Positions 50,540 through 62,540 of a DNA stretch of 64,000 nt are shown here, piece by piece. The position numbers and the translations under genes were made by a program. Each line of letters starts with the position of its first letter. Positions within the stretch are counted from its first letter, which is position 1. The stretch is taken from NCBI RefSeq assembly GCF_002775205.1, contig NC_036464.1, positions 9,789,291 to 9,853,290 on the forward strand. Direction: 5' to 3'. Origin of the DNA: Xiphophorus maculatus (lineage: Eukaryota > Chordata > Actinopteri > Cyprinodontiformes > Poeciliidae). The notes beneath the pieces are model-generated. The model worked only from the letters and a program-made list of their open reading frames with translations, did not search any database and was not told the origin of the DNA.

Positions 50540-51350
50540 TGTGTGGAGGTGCCAAAACTTTCTTCAGTTGAATAGAAATAAAACTGAAGTTATTATTTTT
50601 GGACCTAAAAAGGGACAATCTACAGTCAATGCAGAGCTTCAGTTATTACAATTAAAAACCCAACCCATTCTCACTCCCAACTCGTCATATATTGACGCAT
50701 CGGACGGTCAGTCCTCGTCACATATTGACGCGCAGGGTACCCCTTTCGCGTCAATATGTGACGCGAGGGGTTTTACCCTATGCCTTACCGTCATTTTTGC
50801 CCTAAACCTAACCAAATCGTCGGGTTTTGAAGGTTCGGCAGCGGTTTCTAGAACCCTTCGCGTCAATAATCCACGTAAAACATGTGACCTACCCAAATCG
50901 TTAACATGTGACGCTGAAGGACCCTGCCCAAGTCGTCACATATTGACGCGAAGGGGGTACCCTTTGCGTCAATATGTGACGCATGGTCAGAAATCGTCCC
51001 GACTCGGTTGAAAAACCAGCGATCAGGCTGGAGAGCAGTGTTGGACTCTGACCTGAACATTCAGAGTCACATAAAGACAGTTACAAAGTCGGCCTTCTAT
51101 CGCCTGAAGAATATTTCCCGGATTAATGGACTAATGTCTAAGCGAGATGTAGAGAAACTCATCCATGCGTTTATCTTTAGTTGCATTAATTACTGCAATA
51201 GCGTCTTTACAGGTCTGCCTGAAAAATCAATCACAGCTGCAGCTGATCCAGAACGCTGCTGCTGGTGTTCTGATTAAAACCAGGAAGATAGAGCACATCA
51301 CACCTGCTCTAAAGTCTTTACACTGGCTCCCTGTGGCTATGCACCTTTTG
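50540..51350 (+). mobile_element. L2/Maui-type LINE reverse transcriptase fragment
   Basis: Peptides [51 protein letters not shown] and HITPALKSLHWLPV occur in the order found at the C-terminal end of fish L2/Maui reverse transcriptases. Three frames are needed and an unrelated element interrupts it at about 50662-51013, so it is dead. Sense strand is plus. Confidence 0.85.
50662..51013. mobile_element. Palindromic CGTCACATATTGACG element
   Basis: About 350 bp, GC-richer than its surroundings, inserted in the LINE. It contains two perfect hairpins: stems 50716-50732/50747-50763 (17 bp) and 50934-50949/50966-50981 (16 bp), each with a loop carrying GGGTACCC. Further motif copies occur at 50683-50698, and degenerate ones at 50861-50920. 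No coding potential. Family not identified. Confidence 0.75.
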
Positions 51351-54300
51351 AATGAATAACAAAGACCACAGTTTCAAACTTAATAACACTACAATACCAT
51401 TAATGTATAATTTATTGGAATTTGTATTTTTTCATCTTGTATTGTTACTTTTCATTCATTGCTCCTCATTTCTTCATGTACCTTTTACATCAGGAATAAT
51501 AACTTGTTAAATAAAATGTTGGGAATTTCTTGTACCCTTCTCCTGTAATACGTCTTTAGACATCACAATTGATCCATGTTTTACTCACTATGGAAAGAAT
51601 ACTTGCTGTAAATGTCATAAGAAACGCACTTGAGCAATTCCTTTGTCAATTTTTTTTTTTTAAATAAAAAATAATTTTATTTTATTCTATTGAGGTCCAA
51701 ATAAAAAACCTAATTTCAACAGTAAAAAACAAAGGCATATCTTGTAAGTACATCTACCTGGGTGTCACAGTTATGTTTTTTAAGGTGTGGCTTTTATCAA
51801 GCATCACAACAACTGCCTGGCAACTTTCTTGGAAAACCCCAAGCAAAGCGTGGTTTATAAATAGCAAGACTGGTTTTCTTGGGGAAATTCTGAGGCAGTT
51901 TTTAAAAACAATTTCTTGAACAACTGTCATCTGGTATGGATGTCTACTTGCATTATCATACATTTACAAAAAAGAACTATCCACAGAGAGTCAAGTCAGT
52001 GAGCGTGTGAAAACATGAACAGAAACTGCCATCACATGGCTAAAGAGCACATGGCCCACACTGTCTGCAATGAACTACAGTCAGAGAAAAGGAAATGGTA
52101 ATTTATTTCATTACATATACAGTAATATCACATCCAACAGCTATGGGCAGGTCAGCAGCATGTTGTTCCGTCCTCATGAGCAGTGAAGCCTGTGAAACAA
52201 ACATTACATATAGTTAAAGAATAGTAATCAGCACAGAATAAAGTAACAGCAGGTAAAAAAACATGTAAACATTTCTGTATACAGTAAACCCGTTTCTACA
52301 AGTGATTCAAAGTGAGACGCATGTTTATTTATAGTGCAGCACAAGAACTGCATATTCTCAACAGAACAAGATGCTAAGTGCATCTAAATTAAAACTGTGC
52401 AAAGAATATGATGAATGGATGTGGCATGTAAAAACAAGAACAGCAACGTGTGCTCCATGATGGCTTAATTAAGAAGAAAACATCTTCCTGTTTCAAAAGG
52501 AGAGATTTGGTTTTCTCGCATTTTGCCATCACATTTCTAAATCCGTCACAGCTGAGATCATTTCTGCTTAGTGAGACATAAAAGTCAGATGAAACAGGAA
52601 ATGTTGAATAAAATAGTCCATCTTGTCCTCATGTGTTTTTCAAACAGAAAAATTTGCCTTTTATAAATCAGGTAAAACTGCATCAATACGTATTAATGAC
52701 TGACAATCTCAGTTTAAACATAATTCACTTAAGCATGTTTGATCTGAAAATATATATTTAGCTTAATTGTCTTTCTTATATTTGAAGAAAGTCTCCATAA
52801 AGTTAGGCTGAAGGTAGAAGACAAATAAAGCTTGAGCATAATTTTCAAGGCTGCCATGTTTATATTGAACCACCTGTGAGTAAGTTTCACTCTGACACTA
52901 AAGCTTTTCAAAACATCTGCAAGCAGAAATTACATGTAGAAAGACTGTTAGCCTTGTATAGATGTTTATATTTTGATCAGCTTTAGAAGGAAAAATCTGG
53001 TAAATCAGGATACAGAGCTTGACACACTTAATCCCTCTGGCTGAGCTTTTCACATTATTCACAGCCTATTTTTTTATTTTACTTTATTTTATTTTACAAC
53101 TGATCACAGATTAAACAGCTAACTGCCTTTTAATTATGTTTCTAAACCTGGAATATATATACAAAAGAGCTTAATGTTTACAAAACGCTTTACATAATTT
53201 TAAAGCATATCTTTTAGACATAAATACTGTATTTTAATTCGGCCTTATATGTGCCATTTATCATCAAGCAAGCACATAGTTTACGGTTTCTACGGTTACA
53301 GATCTCCTGCAATAGCCTGCATGTCCGCCTGTACATGAGATGCACCATCAGACAGTCTGGAGGAGTTCTGGTTTTCCAGATTATTTTTTCTAAGGACCGG
53401 AACCACAATCAAACTCACTTCTATAAAGTTTGATTTAATAAAAAATAAAATAAAAAATGTGCAGAAAGTTCCTTGATAGAGAGTAGTCCTGAGTTGATCA
53501 GAAAAACAAGAAATTACAACATTATTCCTGATTTATGCATTAAAGCAAATATTACTTTTATTTGACTTTGACTAAACTCAAAAGAAAGCAGAACAAAGAA
53601 CATACTGCTTATTGATCTACTTATAGATCAAAATCTGTAGGAGTTGTAGTTTTGATGCATTAAAATGAAAAAATGAACAAAAATCTGATTATTTTATATT
53701 TAACCTGTCAATCACTGATTTGAGCCTATCAATGGAAACTTGGATAAGTAAAAATATCATAGGTTTCACTCTATATTTTTACCTCAGTTTATGTATCAAA
53801 TATGAATAAAACATACATGTTAAAGGTTACATTATCCCTGCTCTATAATGGATTAAACATTAACCATTAAAGAGCAGTGTAACCACTGTAATATTTGTTT
53901 TTTTTACTGATGTTCATCATAACTTGAGCATCTTATACCAGTTCAAATTTGAATTTAAGAATTCAAGGAACATGAAATAAACACAAAATAAAAATATTCT
54001 AGGAATAATTGATAACAAAATGTTCCTAAAGTAAAATTTGAATTATTCAAGGTAGAGTTGTGCAACTCTACCTTTTGGTGGAGTTTGGTATCGATTCGAT
54101 ACCAAGTAAGCACAGGGTATCACAGAAAGATACCAATATTGATACTATGTATTATCTAGGTTTTATATATTATCAAACTTCTGAACAATAGGTATTTTTG
54201 TGCTTTATCCTTTCAGTTATTTTATTAAAACCAATCATAGAATTCGGACAAAGTTTACAGATGTCTAAAAAAGACTTTCAGAACAGAAAAAAAATTGAAA

Positions 54301-54646
54301 AGTGAGAAGAAAATTGTGTCAATCTTTTCCTAAATATATAAAGTGCAAAAAATATATAATTTGAGAGAAAATCTAAACAGTTTTTTGAGGTAGTGTTGAG
54401 AAAATGCAACTCAAAAATAAAATAAAATTTTAGGACGCAATGCGATCCGTTATGGATACCGATTTGGTATCTATATTATTATTTCTTATCAGTCATCTAT
54501 AATCTATAATACAAGCGTTAAATTAACTAGGACTTTCCACCTTTCGTTAATAGTTAACATCTACACAACTCAAATTAATCGTTGTTTGTTGCTATGTGCA
54601 ATTCATCACCTGCGTTATTGGAGAGATTAAAAAAAAGTGAATGACG
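51351..54646. other. Region between LINE and mrps6
   Basis: AT-rich, no gene supported. I see homopolymer runs (51650-51690) and an inverted GTTGTGCAACTCTACCTT-like spot near 54053-54075. Weak exon-like signals on the minus strand near 52130-52190 are too poor to call. Confidence 0.5.
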
Positions 54647-54979
54647 TTATTGTAAGGGGCCACAGCAGCTGCTTTGGGGCTCCTGCTCTTCCTTCTTCAT
54701 CACAGTGGGTCTCACCACGTCCACGTCACGGTGCAGGTGGTTGAGCAAGTCGTCGAGGATGCTTGGAGCACAATAAAAGTCCACCAGAAAGTAAGTCCCT
54801 CTGCTGTGCCTCTGGTTGTGTTTTGTCATCTTGTAAGGCAGCATCCTCTCTCCCAGGTTCTCCAGGTTTCTCACCACCGCGCCGCGCTCCATCAGGGTCT
54901 CCACCGTGCGCCGGACGACGGCCGCCGTCTCCGGTCGCTGCATCGCCTTCAGGATCAGAGCCAGCTCGTAGCGAGGCAT
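54647..54979 (-). CDS. mrps6: mrps6, mitochondrial ribosomal protein bS6m
   Basis: Small-subunit mitoribosomal protein of the bS6 family, sitting on the 12S rRNA platform. Single open frame of 110 residues starting MPRYELALILKAMQRPETAA, with the family's GERMLPYKMTKHNQRHSRG and YFLVDFY motifs. Human MRPS6 is 125 residues and is encoded by several exons; here there is one exon and the C-terminus ends early (EEQEPQSSCCGPLQ) without the usual basic tail. An upstream NRF1-type motif and divergent placement with nolc1 favour a working gene; a retrocopy remains possible. An acceptor-like CACTGCAG lies just before the ATG, so a 5' UTR intron may exist. Confidence 0.88.
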   Translation of the reverse strand: MPRYELALILKAMQRPETAAVVRRTVETLMERGAVVRNLENLGERMLPYKMTKHNQRHSRGTYFLVDFYCAPSILDDLLNHLHRDVDVVRPTVMKKEEQEPQSSCCGPLQ

Positions 54980-55558
54980 GGCTGCAGTGAAGTGGTTCTC
55001 TTTTCAAAGGTTTCAATCTGGTTAACAACAAGTTGGTGTCATTGCAGTGAAGGCAACCATGTTATGACACGAGGGACACGGAAGGACTTCAGAATCACGC
55101 ATGCGCATAACCTCCAAAGAGCACAACTAATTATAAAAATAAAGTTTGAAATATTATATCAAACTAATACAAATATATAAATATAAGTAAAATCCTACAG
55201 TAAAAATATGTACCTATTGTAATAAAAAAAATATTCAGTGGCATTCTTTGAAGTTCGGAAAATATACTAGCAGTAGAGGTCTCACTCTGTCCGAAATAGA
55301 AAAAAACCTAAACTTTTAAGATATACTTCACATAGAAAAATAATTAACGGCATCTTACATATTGTATTGAATGTAAGACATTGTTTGGTTTATTTTATTA
55401 TCACACAGTCAGAAAGAACTGTTACCAGTTTTCTGAAGATTCTAAGTATTTTTTATGGAACGGAGGCGGCCATCGCCTCAGAGAGTCGTCTGTTTACGCA
55501 ATCATGAGGCGCCTGCGCACTTTAGTCACTTCCTCTCTGTCCTAGGAGCGTGGTAAAG
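54980..55558. promoter_or_regulatory. Divergent mrps6/nolc1 promoter region
   Basis: 579 bp separate the two start codons. The mrps6 side has ACGCATGCGCAT (55096-55107), a classic NRF1 site. The nolc1 side has a CGCCTGCGCACT NRF1-like site, an ETS-type CACTTCCTC (55527-55535), and a GCGGCCATCG YY1-like site (55466-55475). No TATA box is evident. The AT-rich middle (55130-55440) may insulate two separate promoters. Confidence 0.6.
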
Positions 55559-58500
55559 ATGGCGGAGCCAAACTCTGTCCCGAGTGATCTCTATAAATGC
55601 GTTTATTCGTTCCTGCTGGAGAACAAGTTCACCAAGGCGGCTCAGCAGTTCCTCAAGCAGACAAAAGTTGTAAGTGTCTCATTTTGAGCCGTCTGTTGTT
55701 TTGCAGGGAGAGGGTCTATAACCTAACTGAACGCACAGGTGACGTGGGGGCCCCGGTGAAATTAACAACACGTGCAGCTGTGTTGTAGTCGCCACTTGTT
55801 TTAGAGAAAATGCATTAATTTTTCTTATTTGTGAAAGTATAAAGAAGAAACGAGTCGATATGTGTAGTTGTGATTGAGACAGTTCTTTGACATGAAAGAT
55901 CAAGTTGCATTTTCTTGCTTCTTCCAGATTCCACAAGATCAAAATGAAGAAAGTCTGGTCAACATCTACAACTTCTGGGTGAAGTCAGTTGCCTTTCATT
56001 TTTAGACTCTTTTTCATCAGTATTTCCTCTTTACTGAGAAAAGTAATCTTAGATGATACTGGCAATATCGTCACTGCACTCTTATTTGTTAAATATGGTA
56101 GAAAATTGCTGGTGCGCCCTTCAGTTTCAGATTTATTCATTATCAAGAATGCTTGAATAAAATGCTATTGTTTTTCAGTCACATACTTCAATGTACCTTT
56201 GTCACAATAAATAAAAATTCAGTTAAAATATCTGGCACAAATAAAGCACTTTTGTTTGATTTTGATGACTTTTGTGATAAAATAAAAAATATATTTTCTC
56301 TATAAACTTAAATTTAAGTCCAAGTAAATACATTTTAATGCAGGAATTGTATGTTATGGCCATATTATGACTTGACAGTCTTCCAACAGGTTGTCATTGA
56401 CACCATGTCTGTCTCGCTTGTCAAATTAATGAAAAGCGTAGTGGAATGAAAAAAGTATGGCATGGAGAACCGCAGTCTTCAGAGCAAGATGAAGCAAAGC
56501 CCATTTAAGAGTTAGAGGACGACAAAGTCAAGAGTTTCAAGAGCCACGAGCCTCAACTATCACTATTATTTTTCTGAATTTTGGGGGTTTCATTGGCGCT
56601 AAATCATTGACAAAATTAGCAGGATAAAAAGACTTTCAATATATGACCATGTAATGTTTTGAAATAATGAATTGAAAATCTCTTGTAATTTATCTGTAGC
56701 TTGCTGTATAGACTTGAGGACCTGAGGACATAACTCACTAAGACGTTGTGTTTGAGCGTACTCCAATGGTTATATTTGGTGCTATTGAGTCAGATGAGAT
56801 GGAGTTGGAGCACCACAGGGTGCAGTGTTATTCTTGATGTATATGATGAATTGTAGAACCATTCTGATCATTTTAAATATTTAACAATTCAGAAAATACT
56901 AATGTGGAAGCTCTAATATACTACAGATAGAATGAATTATTTAAAAAATTAAATTTCTTACTGATTTTATTAAGAAAATCTGGCTGTTTTGCCTGTTCTA
57001 ATGTTTCAACTTCGAGAAGCAGGAGATCGTGTAAATTCAAGATTTCCTGGTGAATAATCTAATTTGTTAGGAGTAATGGCATTCATTTTCCTCTAAGGTC
57101 TCCTGAGGCCAGGAAACGGAAAGCAGCTCCAGCATCAGTTAATGGACCATCAGCCAAGAAGGCCAGGCCCAGCGCAGAAAGCTCCAGCAGTGAGGACTCA
57201 AGTGACTCTGAGGAGGAGAAGAAGGCTCCTGTAAAGGTGGGAATCAAAACCTTCATTCTGAAACTCAAAATTTTTGCAGAATTTTCAACTGCACTCAGTT
57301 TCTAAAATTACATTTTACGTATGCAGGCTGCTCTTAAGGCTGCGCCTGCTGCTGCAGCGGGTAGCAGCACGAGGAAGAAGGACAGCAGCTCTAGCAGCGA
57401 AGAGTCAGACTCTGAAGATGAGCAACCCGCCAAAGCTCCTGCAGCGAGTAAGTCAGAAGACGGCAAGAGTTAAACAGCGTAAAGCTCATAATGAAAATGA
57501 CTTTACATACGTTTTGCTTTTGATAACAGAAGTCGTCACAGCAGCCAAAGCAGTTGCTTCTGCTCAGAAGAAGCAGGAGAGCAGCAGTGAAGACAGCTCC
57601 TCTGACTCTGAGGATGAACCACCAGCAAAGGTAAACAGGAAAAAAGTTCTCCAACCATCATTGTAGAAATGTATTGAAACATGTAATAATGGTTTAGTGT
57701 GTTTCTGTTCTGTAAGGCTCCTGCTAAAGCTGCTCCAGTAAACAAAGCTGCAGCTCCAGTAAACAAAGCTGCAGCTCCAGTAAACAAAGTTGCAGCTCCA
57801 GTAAACAAAGCTGCAGCTCCTGCTGAATCCAGCAGTGAAGACTCTTCATCTGAAGATGAAACTCCACCAAGCAAAAAACCCAAACCAGGTTTGATTTTGT
57901 TTTAAAGTTTTTAAACTTTTTTATTTACTTATAAACAACAGCAATCTGTCCATCCATCCATTTTTTTCATCTACTCTATCAACTTTTTTACAGTCTGTCT
58001 TTTGCAACTTCCATATTAGAAGCCTAACCGCTAGAGACATATCTGTGATAAATTGATAGTTATAAATGTTGATATGAAAAATGTAAAGGATGTTTGTTCC
58101 TGCAGTCCTTTGTGACCTGATTGTAAATGTCCACCTCTGTCCTGTCAGGACCGTACAGCGCCGTCCCTCCTCCTGCCTCCATCCAGAAGGCTCCTGCTGC
58201 AGCTGCTGCTAGCAAAGCCAAGGCCAGTGAGTCCTCAGAGAGCAGCGATGACAGTAGTGATGAAGAGGAGAAGAAGAAGGCGGCTGGTAAGTTTCTCAGC
58301 TTTCTCATTCTGACTTGTCAAAAGATTTAACTAGTGACTAAACAGTTAAATAATTACAGTAAAACCTGCTCCTGTGAAGAAAACCACCACAAAACCTGCA
58401 GCGACCAAACCTGCAGCAAAGAAGCAAGAGTCCAGTTCAGAGAGCTCCGGTAATGATCCCAGAACCCAAACGTTTTGTACTCTGGTTCATGTGAAGCTCA

Positions 58501-61500
58501 AGAGATAAAATACATTTTTGCATGTGTTTATGTATTCTTAGATTCAAGCTCAGATGAAGAAGAAGCCAAGAAGCCTGCGGCTAAAGCAGCCCCGGCTAAA
58601 GCAGCCCCGGCTAAAGCAGCCCCGGCTAAAGCAGCCCCGGCTAAAGCAGCCCCGGCTAAAGCAGCCCCGGCTAAAGCAGCCCCGGCTAAAGCAGCCCCGG
58701 CTAAAGCAGCCCCTGCTAAAGCAGCCCCTGCTAAAGCAGCCCCGGCTAAAGCAGAAGACTCTGAGGAAGACTCAAGTTCAGATGAGGAGGAAGAGGAGGT
58801 GAAGAAACCTGCAGCAAAGACTCCTCCTGCCAAACCTGCTGCTGCTACTAAAGCTGCTGCGTCCATCACTCCTGCTAAAAAGGATTCCTCCTCTTCCTCA
58901 GAGGATTCCAGCTCAGAGGAGGAACAGAAGGCGGTTAAAAAACCAGCAGCCAAAGCTCCATCTGCAAAAACTGCTGCAGCAAAGAAAGACGAGACCTCGA
59001 GTTCAGGTGAAGAACGGTGGAAAGGAGCAGTTTAGAGCTGCAACTATCGATTACTTTAGTGATCAATTATTAAAATTGGCACATCTGCTGATGATTTTTT
59101 TCCCTGTTTTTATTTAACCTCTTTAGCTATTTTATACAATTTTAGAAATGCATAAAAAGAGGCAAATTAACAAATTTCCTTTTAAAATAACCATTTTATT
59201 TCCCTCAGTGTATCTGCTCTGGGTGAAGCTAAAACTATGAGGCCACTTGAAGAGTTTCTGATAGAACATATATACAGACAAAAGGTGTTTTTATCTTAAA
59301 TTTATAATGTGTATATATATTTTGTACAGTTTTGGCTTAATTACTGCTCTGGGCGTGTTTTTCAGCAACTTGCATTTTTAAAAATCTGTATAGTCCAGTT
59401 AACGACTAATTGATTACTTAATTATTAATCATTTCAGCCATAGAGCATTTCATGTCATCCTGGTTTTGATGCAAATGTTTTGTCTCCTCAGAAAGCAGCT
59501 CTGAAGATGAGGCTCCAGCAAAGCCGCCCACCAAGGCCGTGACCCCGAAGGCCCAACCTGCTGCCTCTAAATCCCCTGCCAAGGCAGCAGAGACGAGCTC
59601 AGACTCAGAGGATTCCTCTGACGAAGAGGACGAACCCCCAAAATCTAAGCCAGCTGCTAAAGCAGCTGCTGCTGCCCCTAAACCAGCTGCCCCAAAACTC
59701 GCTGCCCCAGCTGCAAAGCCTGCTGCAGCAGCAGACAGCAGCTCCGACTCCTCCTCTGAAGATGATGAGCCGGCGAAGACCAAACAAACAGCCCCTAAAG
59801 TGGCAACACCAGCTTCAAAAGCTTCAACTCCTGCAGCCAAACCTGCAGCAGCAGCAGAGAGCAGCTCAGACTCTGACTCATCAGACGAAGAAGAAGAGCC
59901 AGTTAAGGCTAAGCCAGCGTCAAAACCTGGAACACCTGCAGCCAAGGCAGCTACCCCAGCCTCAAAGTCTGCAGCTAAAATTGCTTCTAAAACTGCAGCT
60001 GGCACATCAAAGCCTTCAACACCTGCAGGAAAACCTGCAGCAGAAAGCAGTTCTGACTCTGACTCTTCTTCTGAAGACGAAGAACCAGCCAAGGCTAAAC
60101 TTACAGCAACTAAAGCACCTACCTCAGCCTCAAAGCCTGCAGCTAAAACTGCAGCAGAAAGCAGTTCTGACTCTGACTCTTCTTCTGAAGATGAAAAACC
60201 AACCAAGGCTAAAATTACAGCAACTAAAACATCTGCCCCAGCCTCAAAGTCTGCAGCTAAAACTGCTGCTAAAACTGCAGCTGGCACATCAAAGCCTGCA
60301 ACACCTGCAGGAAAACCTGCAGCAGAAAGCAGTTCTGACTCTGACTCTTCTTCTGAAGATGAAGAACCAGCCAAGGCTAAACTTACAGCAACTAAAGCAC
60401 CTACCCCAGCTTCAAAGTCTGCAGCTAAAACTGCAGCTGGCACATCAAAGCCTGCAACACCTGCAGGAAAACCTGCAGCAGAAAGCAGTTCTGACTCTGA
60501 CTCTTCTTCTGAAGATGAAGAACCAGCCAAGGCTAAACTTACAGCAACTAAAGCACCTACCCCAGCTTCAAAGTCTGCAGCTAAAACTGCAGCTGGCACA
60601 TCAAAGCCTGCAACACCTGCAGGAAAACCTGCAGCAGAAAGCAGTTCTGACTCTGACTCTTCTTCTGAAGATGAAGAACCAGCCAAGGCTAAACCAACAG
60701 CAACTAAAACATCTTCCCCAGCCTCAAAGCCTACAGCTAAAACTGTCGCTGGAGCATCAAAGCCTGCGACACCTGCAGGAAAACCTGCAGCATCCTCTGA
60801 AAGCAGCTCTGACTCTTCCTCTGAAGATGAAGAAGCAGCTAAACCCAAAGCTGCAGTGACCAAAGCAGCAACCCCGGCCTCAAAGGCTGCCGCCTCAAAG
60901 CCTGCTACTCCTGCTACTCCTGCAGCAAAAACTGGTAAAACAAAGAGCAGCTCAGAGTCTGACAGCTCCGACTCAGAAGAAGAGGCCTCTCCTGCTAAAC
61001 CTGCAGCCACCAACGGCAAAGCAGCGACTCCTAAAGCTGCAGCTACAGTGGCAAAGGCAACTGGTAAGCCTGCTGAGTCTTCGTCCAGTGACAGCAGCTC
61101 TGAGGAGGAAGCAGCCTGTAAAACTAGTCAAGTTAAAGCTGCTGCTGCAGCAAAGAGCAAGACGATGGCGGCAGCCAAAGCCGAGGAGAGCAGCAGCTCC
61201 TCAGACAGTTCCTCAGAAGACGAAGCTCCGCGGAAAGCAGCCACGGCTCCCCCCACTCCCACAGCCAACAGTGAGTTCCTTGCATGTTTGTCTCCAGCAT
61301 CAGATCATTTCTTTGTATTGGTCATCACTTGATCACTCAGTTATGCAAAAACATTCAACCTTCTAAACCAGGGGTGGCCAAAGTCGGTCCTCGAGGGCCG
61401 GCATCCTGCATGTTTTAGTTCTCTCCCTGGTAGTACCAACAACCTTGTCAGTGTTGTTCTTAGGCCTTTTATTGGGCCATCATTTGATCCAGGTGCATTA

Positions 61501-62540
61501 AACCAGGGAAAGAACTAACACATGCAGGATGCCGGCCCTCAAGGATCGACTTTGGGGACCCCTGCTCCAAACTTTTTCCTCTTTGAGTCAGATTTCATAA
61601 AACACAAGTGGTTCATAATTGTGAAGTTCAGGGAAAATTATACATGGTTTCCAAAATTATAGACAAAGTGTGCACCACCAGTAAAGTGTGGCGTTGGTGT
61701 CACACAAAAGGCTCAGGATTGCTTCTTTCTTTTTATCACCTAAATTTGCTTTAAATCTACTGAAAACTTCCTGCTTGACCTGTCTGCTGTTCTGCTTCAT
61801 AAAGCTGATTTCTATTTTTTCTGTGGGCATTTGGAGCACAGAATTTAATTTAGGGGCATCAGAGTTAAAAGGTACTGAACATAAATGCACACCACTGTTG
61901 GATTATTCTTGCCACCTCATGAATATGCTCAATGTTTGGATTGTTTTCTCAAAGTTTGAGAATAACTCTGAAGCCTCTGATTCATGCAGATACAAATGGA
62001 AAGAGGAAACGTGATGAAGAGTCATCAGAAAGTGAAGAGGAGGAAGAGGCAGCTGTAAAGACGCCAAAAAATAAGAAAGTAACGACCACACCGCAGACTT
62101 TCCCCAAAGCCAACAAGAAGGTAAAACCTCTGGAACTGATGGCGATACATTCAGATTTTATTGATGAGAAAACTGATGGAAAAAACTTTGTTGCAGTCCA
62201 CCAACGTACCGTTTCGTAGAATAGTCGAAGAACGCGTAGAAGTCGATCCCCGACTGGCAGATAACTCCTTTGAAGCTAAGGTGAGTTTAGATTTCTCTCA
62301 ACACTTCACTTTACCCTTGAAGTCATTTTTTTTATTTTTTTCCCCTACTTTTTACATTTTCATTTCTGCTTCTCCTGCCAGCATGGAGCCAACGGAGACT
62401 GGGGACAGAGAGCTAATGAGGCTCTCAAGTTTACCAAAGGAAAGTCATTCCGCCACGAAAAGACGAAAAAGAAGAGAGGGAGCTACCGCGGCGGAGCCAT
62501 TTCCACCTCAGTCAACTCCATCAAGTTTGACAGTGATTGA
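55559..62540 (+). CDS. nolc1: nolc1, nucleolar phosphoprotein Nopp140
   Basis: Intrinsically disordered, heavily CK2-phosphorylated chaperone linking nucleoli and Cajal bodies, binding snoRNPs and Pol I. Exons: 55559-55669, 55928-55983, 57098-57236, 57327-57447, 57530-57630, 57717-57888, 58149-58286, 58360-58449, 58542-59006, 59492-61270, 61990-62120, 62197-62280, 62382-62540; in frame to about 1181 residues, against 699 in human. Start ATGGCGGAG, LisH at about 9-38 ([20 protein letters not shown]), then alternating Ser/Glu acidic blocks and Lys/Ala/Pro basic blocks, the conserved GPYSAVPPP, and an SRP40-type C-terminus ([47 protein letters not shown]). The extra length lies in exons 9 and 10, which contain recent tandem repeats. 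Confidence 0.96.
55984..57097 (+). other. nolc1: nolc1 intron 2
   Basis: 1.1 kb with no exon or classifiable repeat. The donor is GTGAA|GTCAGT; using the earlier GT would bring an immediate stop from exon 3, so this choice is firm. Confidence 0.65.
58579..58752 (+). repeat. nolc1: 15-bp coding minisatellite (KAAPA repeat)
   Basis: About 11 near-identical copies of GCTAAAGCAGCCCCG, encoding AKAAP units, in exon 9. Differences are limited to single synonymous CCG/CCT changes, which points to recent expansion. Confidence 0.95.
60039..60790 (+). repeat. nolc1: 156-bp tandem array in nolc1 exon 10
   Basis: The phrase CAGAAAGCAGTTCTGACTC recurs at about 60323, 60479 and 60635, spaced exactly 156 bp, with shortened or diverged units at 60041 and 60156. 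Each full unit encodes 52 residues, one Ser/Asp/Glu acidic block plus one Lys/Ala/Thr/Pro block. Confidence 0.92.
61369..61564. mobile_element. hAT-like MITE in nolc1 intron 10
   Basis: Terminal inverted repeats of about 60 bp: CAGGGGTGGCCAAAGTCGG at the left and the complement of CAGGGGTCCCCAAAGTCGA at the right. The flanks TTCTAAAC and CTCCAAAC make an 8-bp target-site duplication with two changes. Confidence 0.88.

Noticed and set aside
52130..52192. Possible minus-strand terminal exon (acceptor TTTCACAG, peptide ending GTTCC, nearby AATAAA)
   Set aside because: The double-cysteine end resembles prenylated small GTPases, but no upstream exons could be found and the peptide is too short to judge.
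59418..61019. 533-codon open frame on the minus strand across nolc1 exon 10
   Set aside because: It is the antisense of a low-complexity Ser/Glu/Lys/Ala repeat that avoids stops by composition; the plus strand gives a conserved protein.
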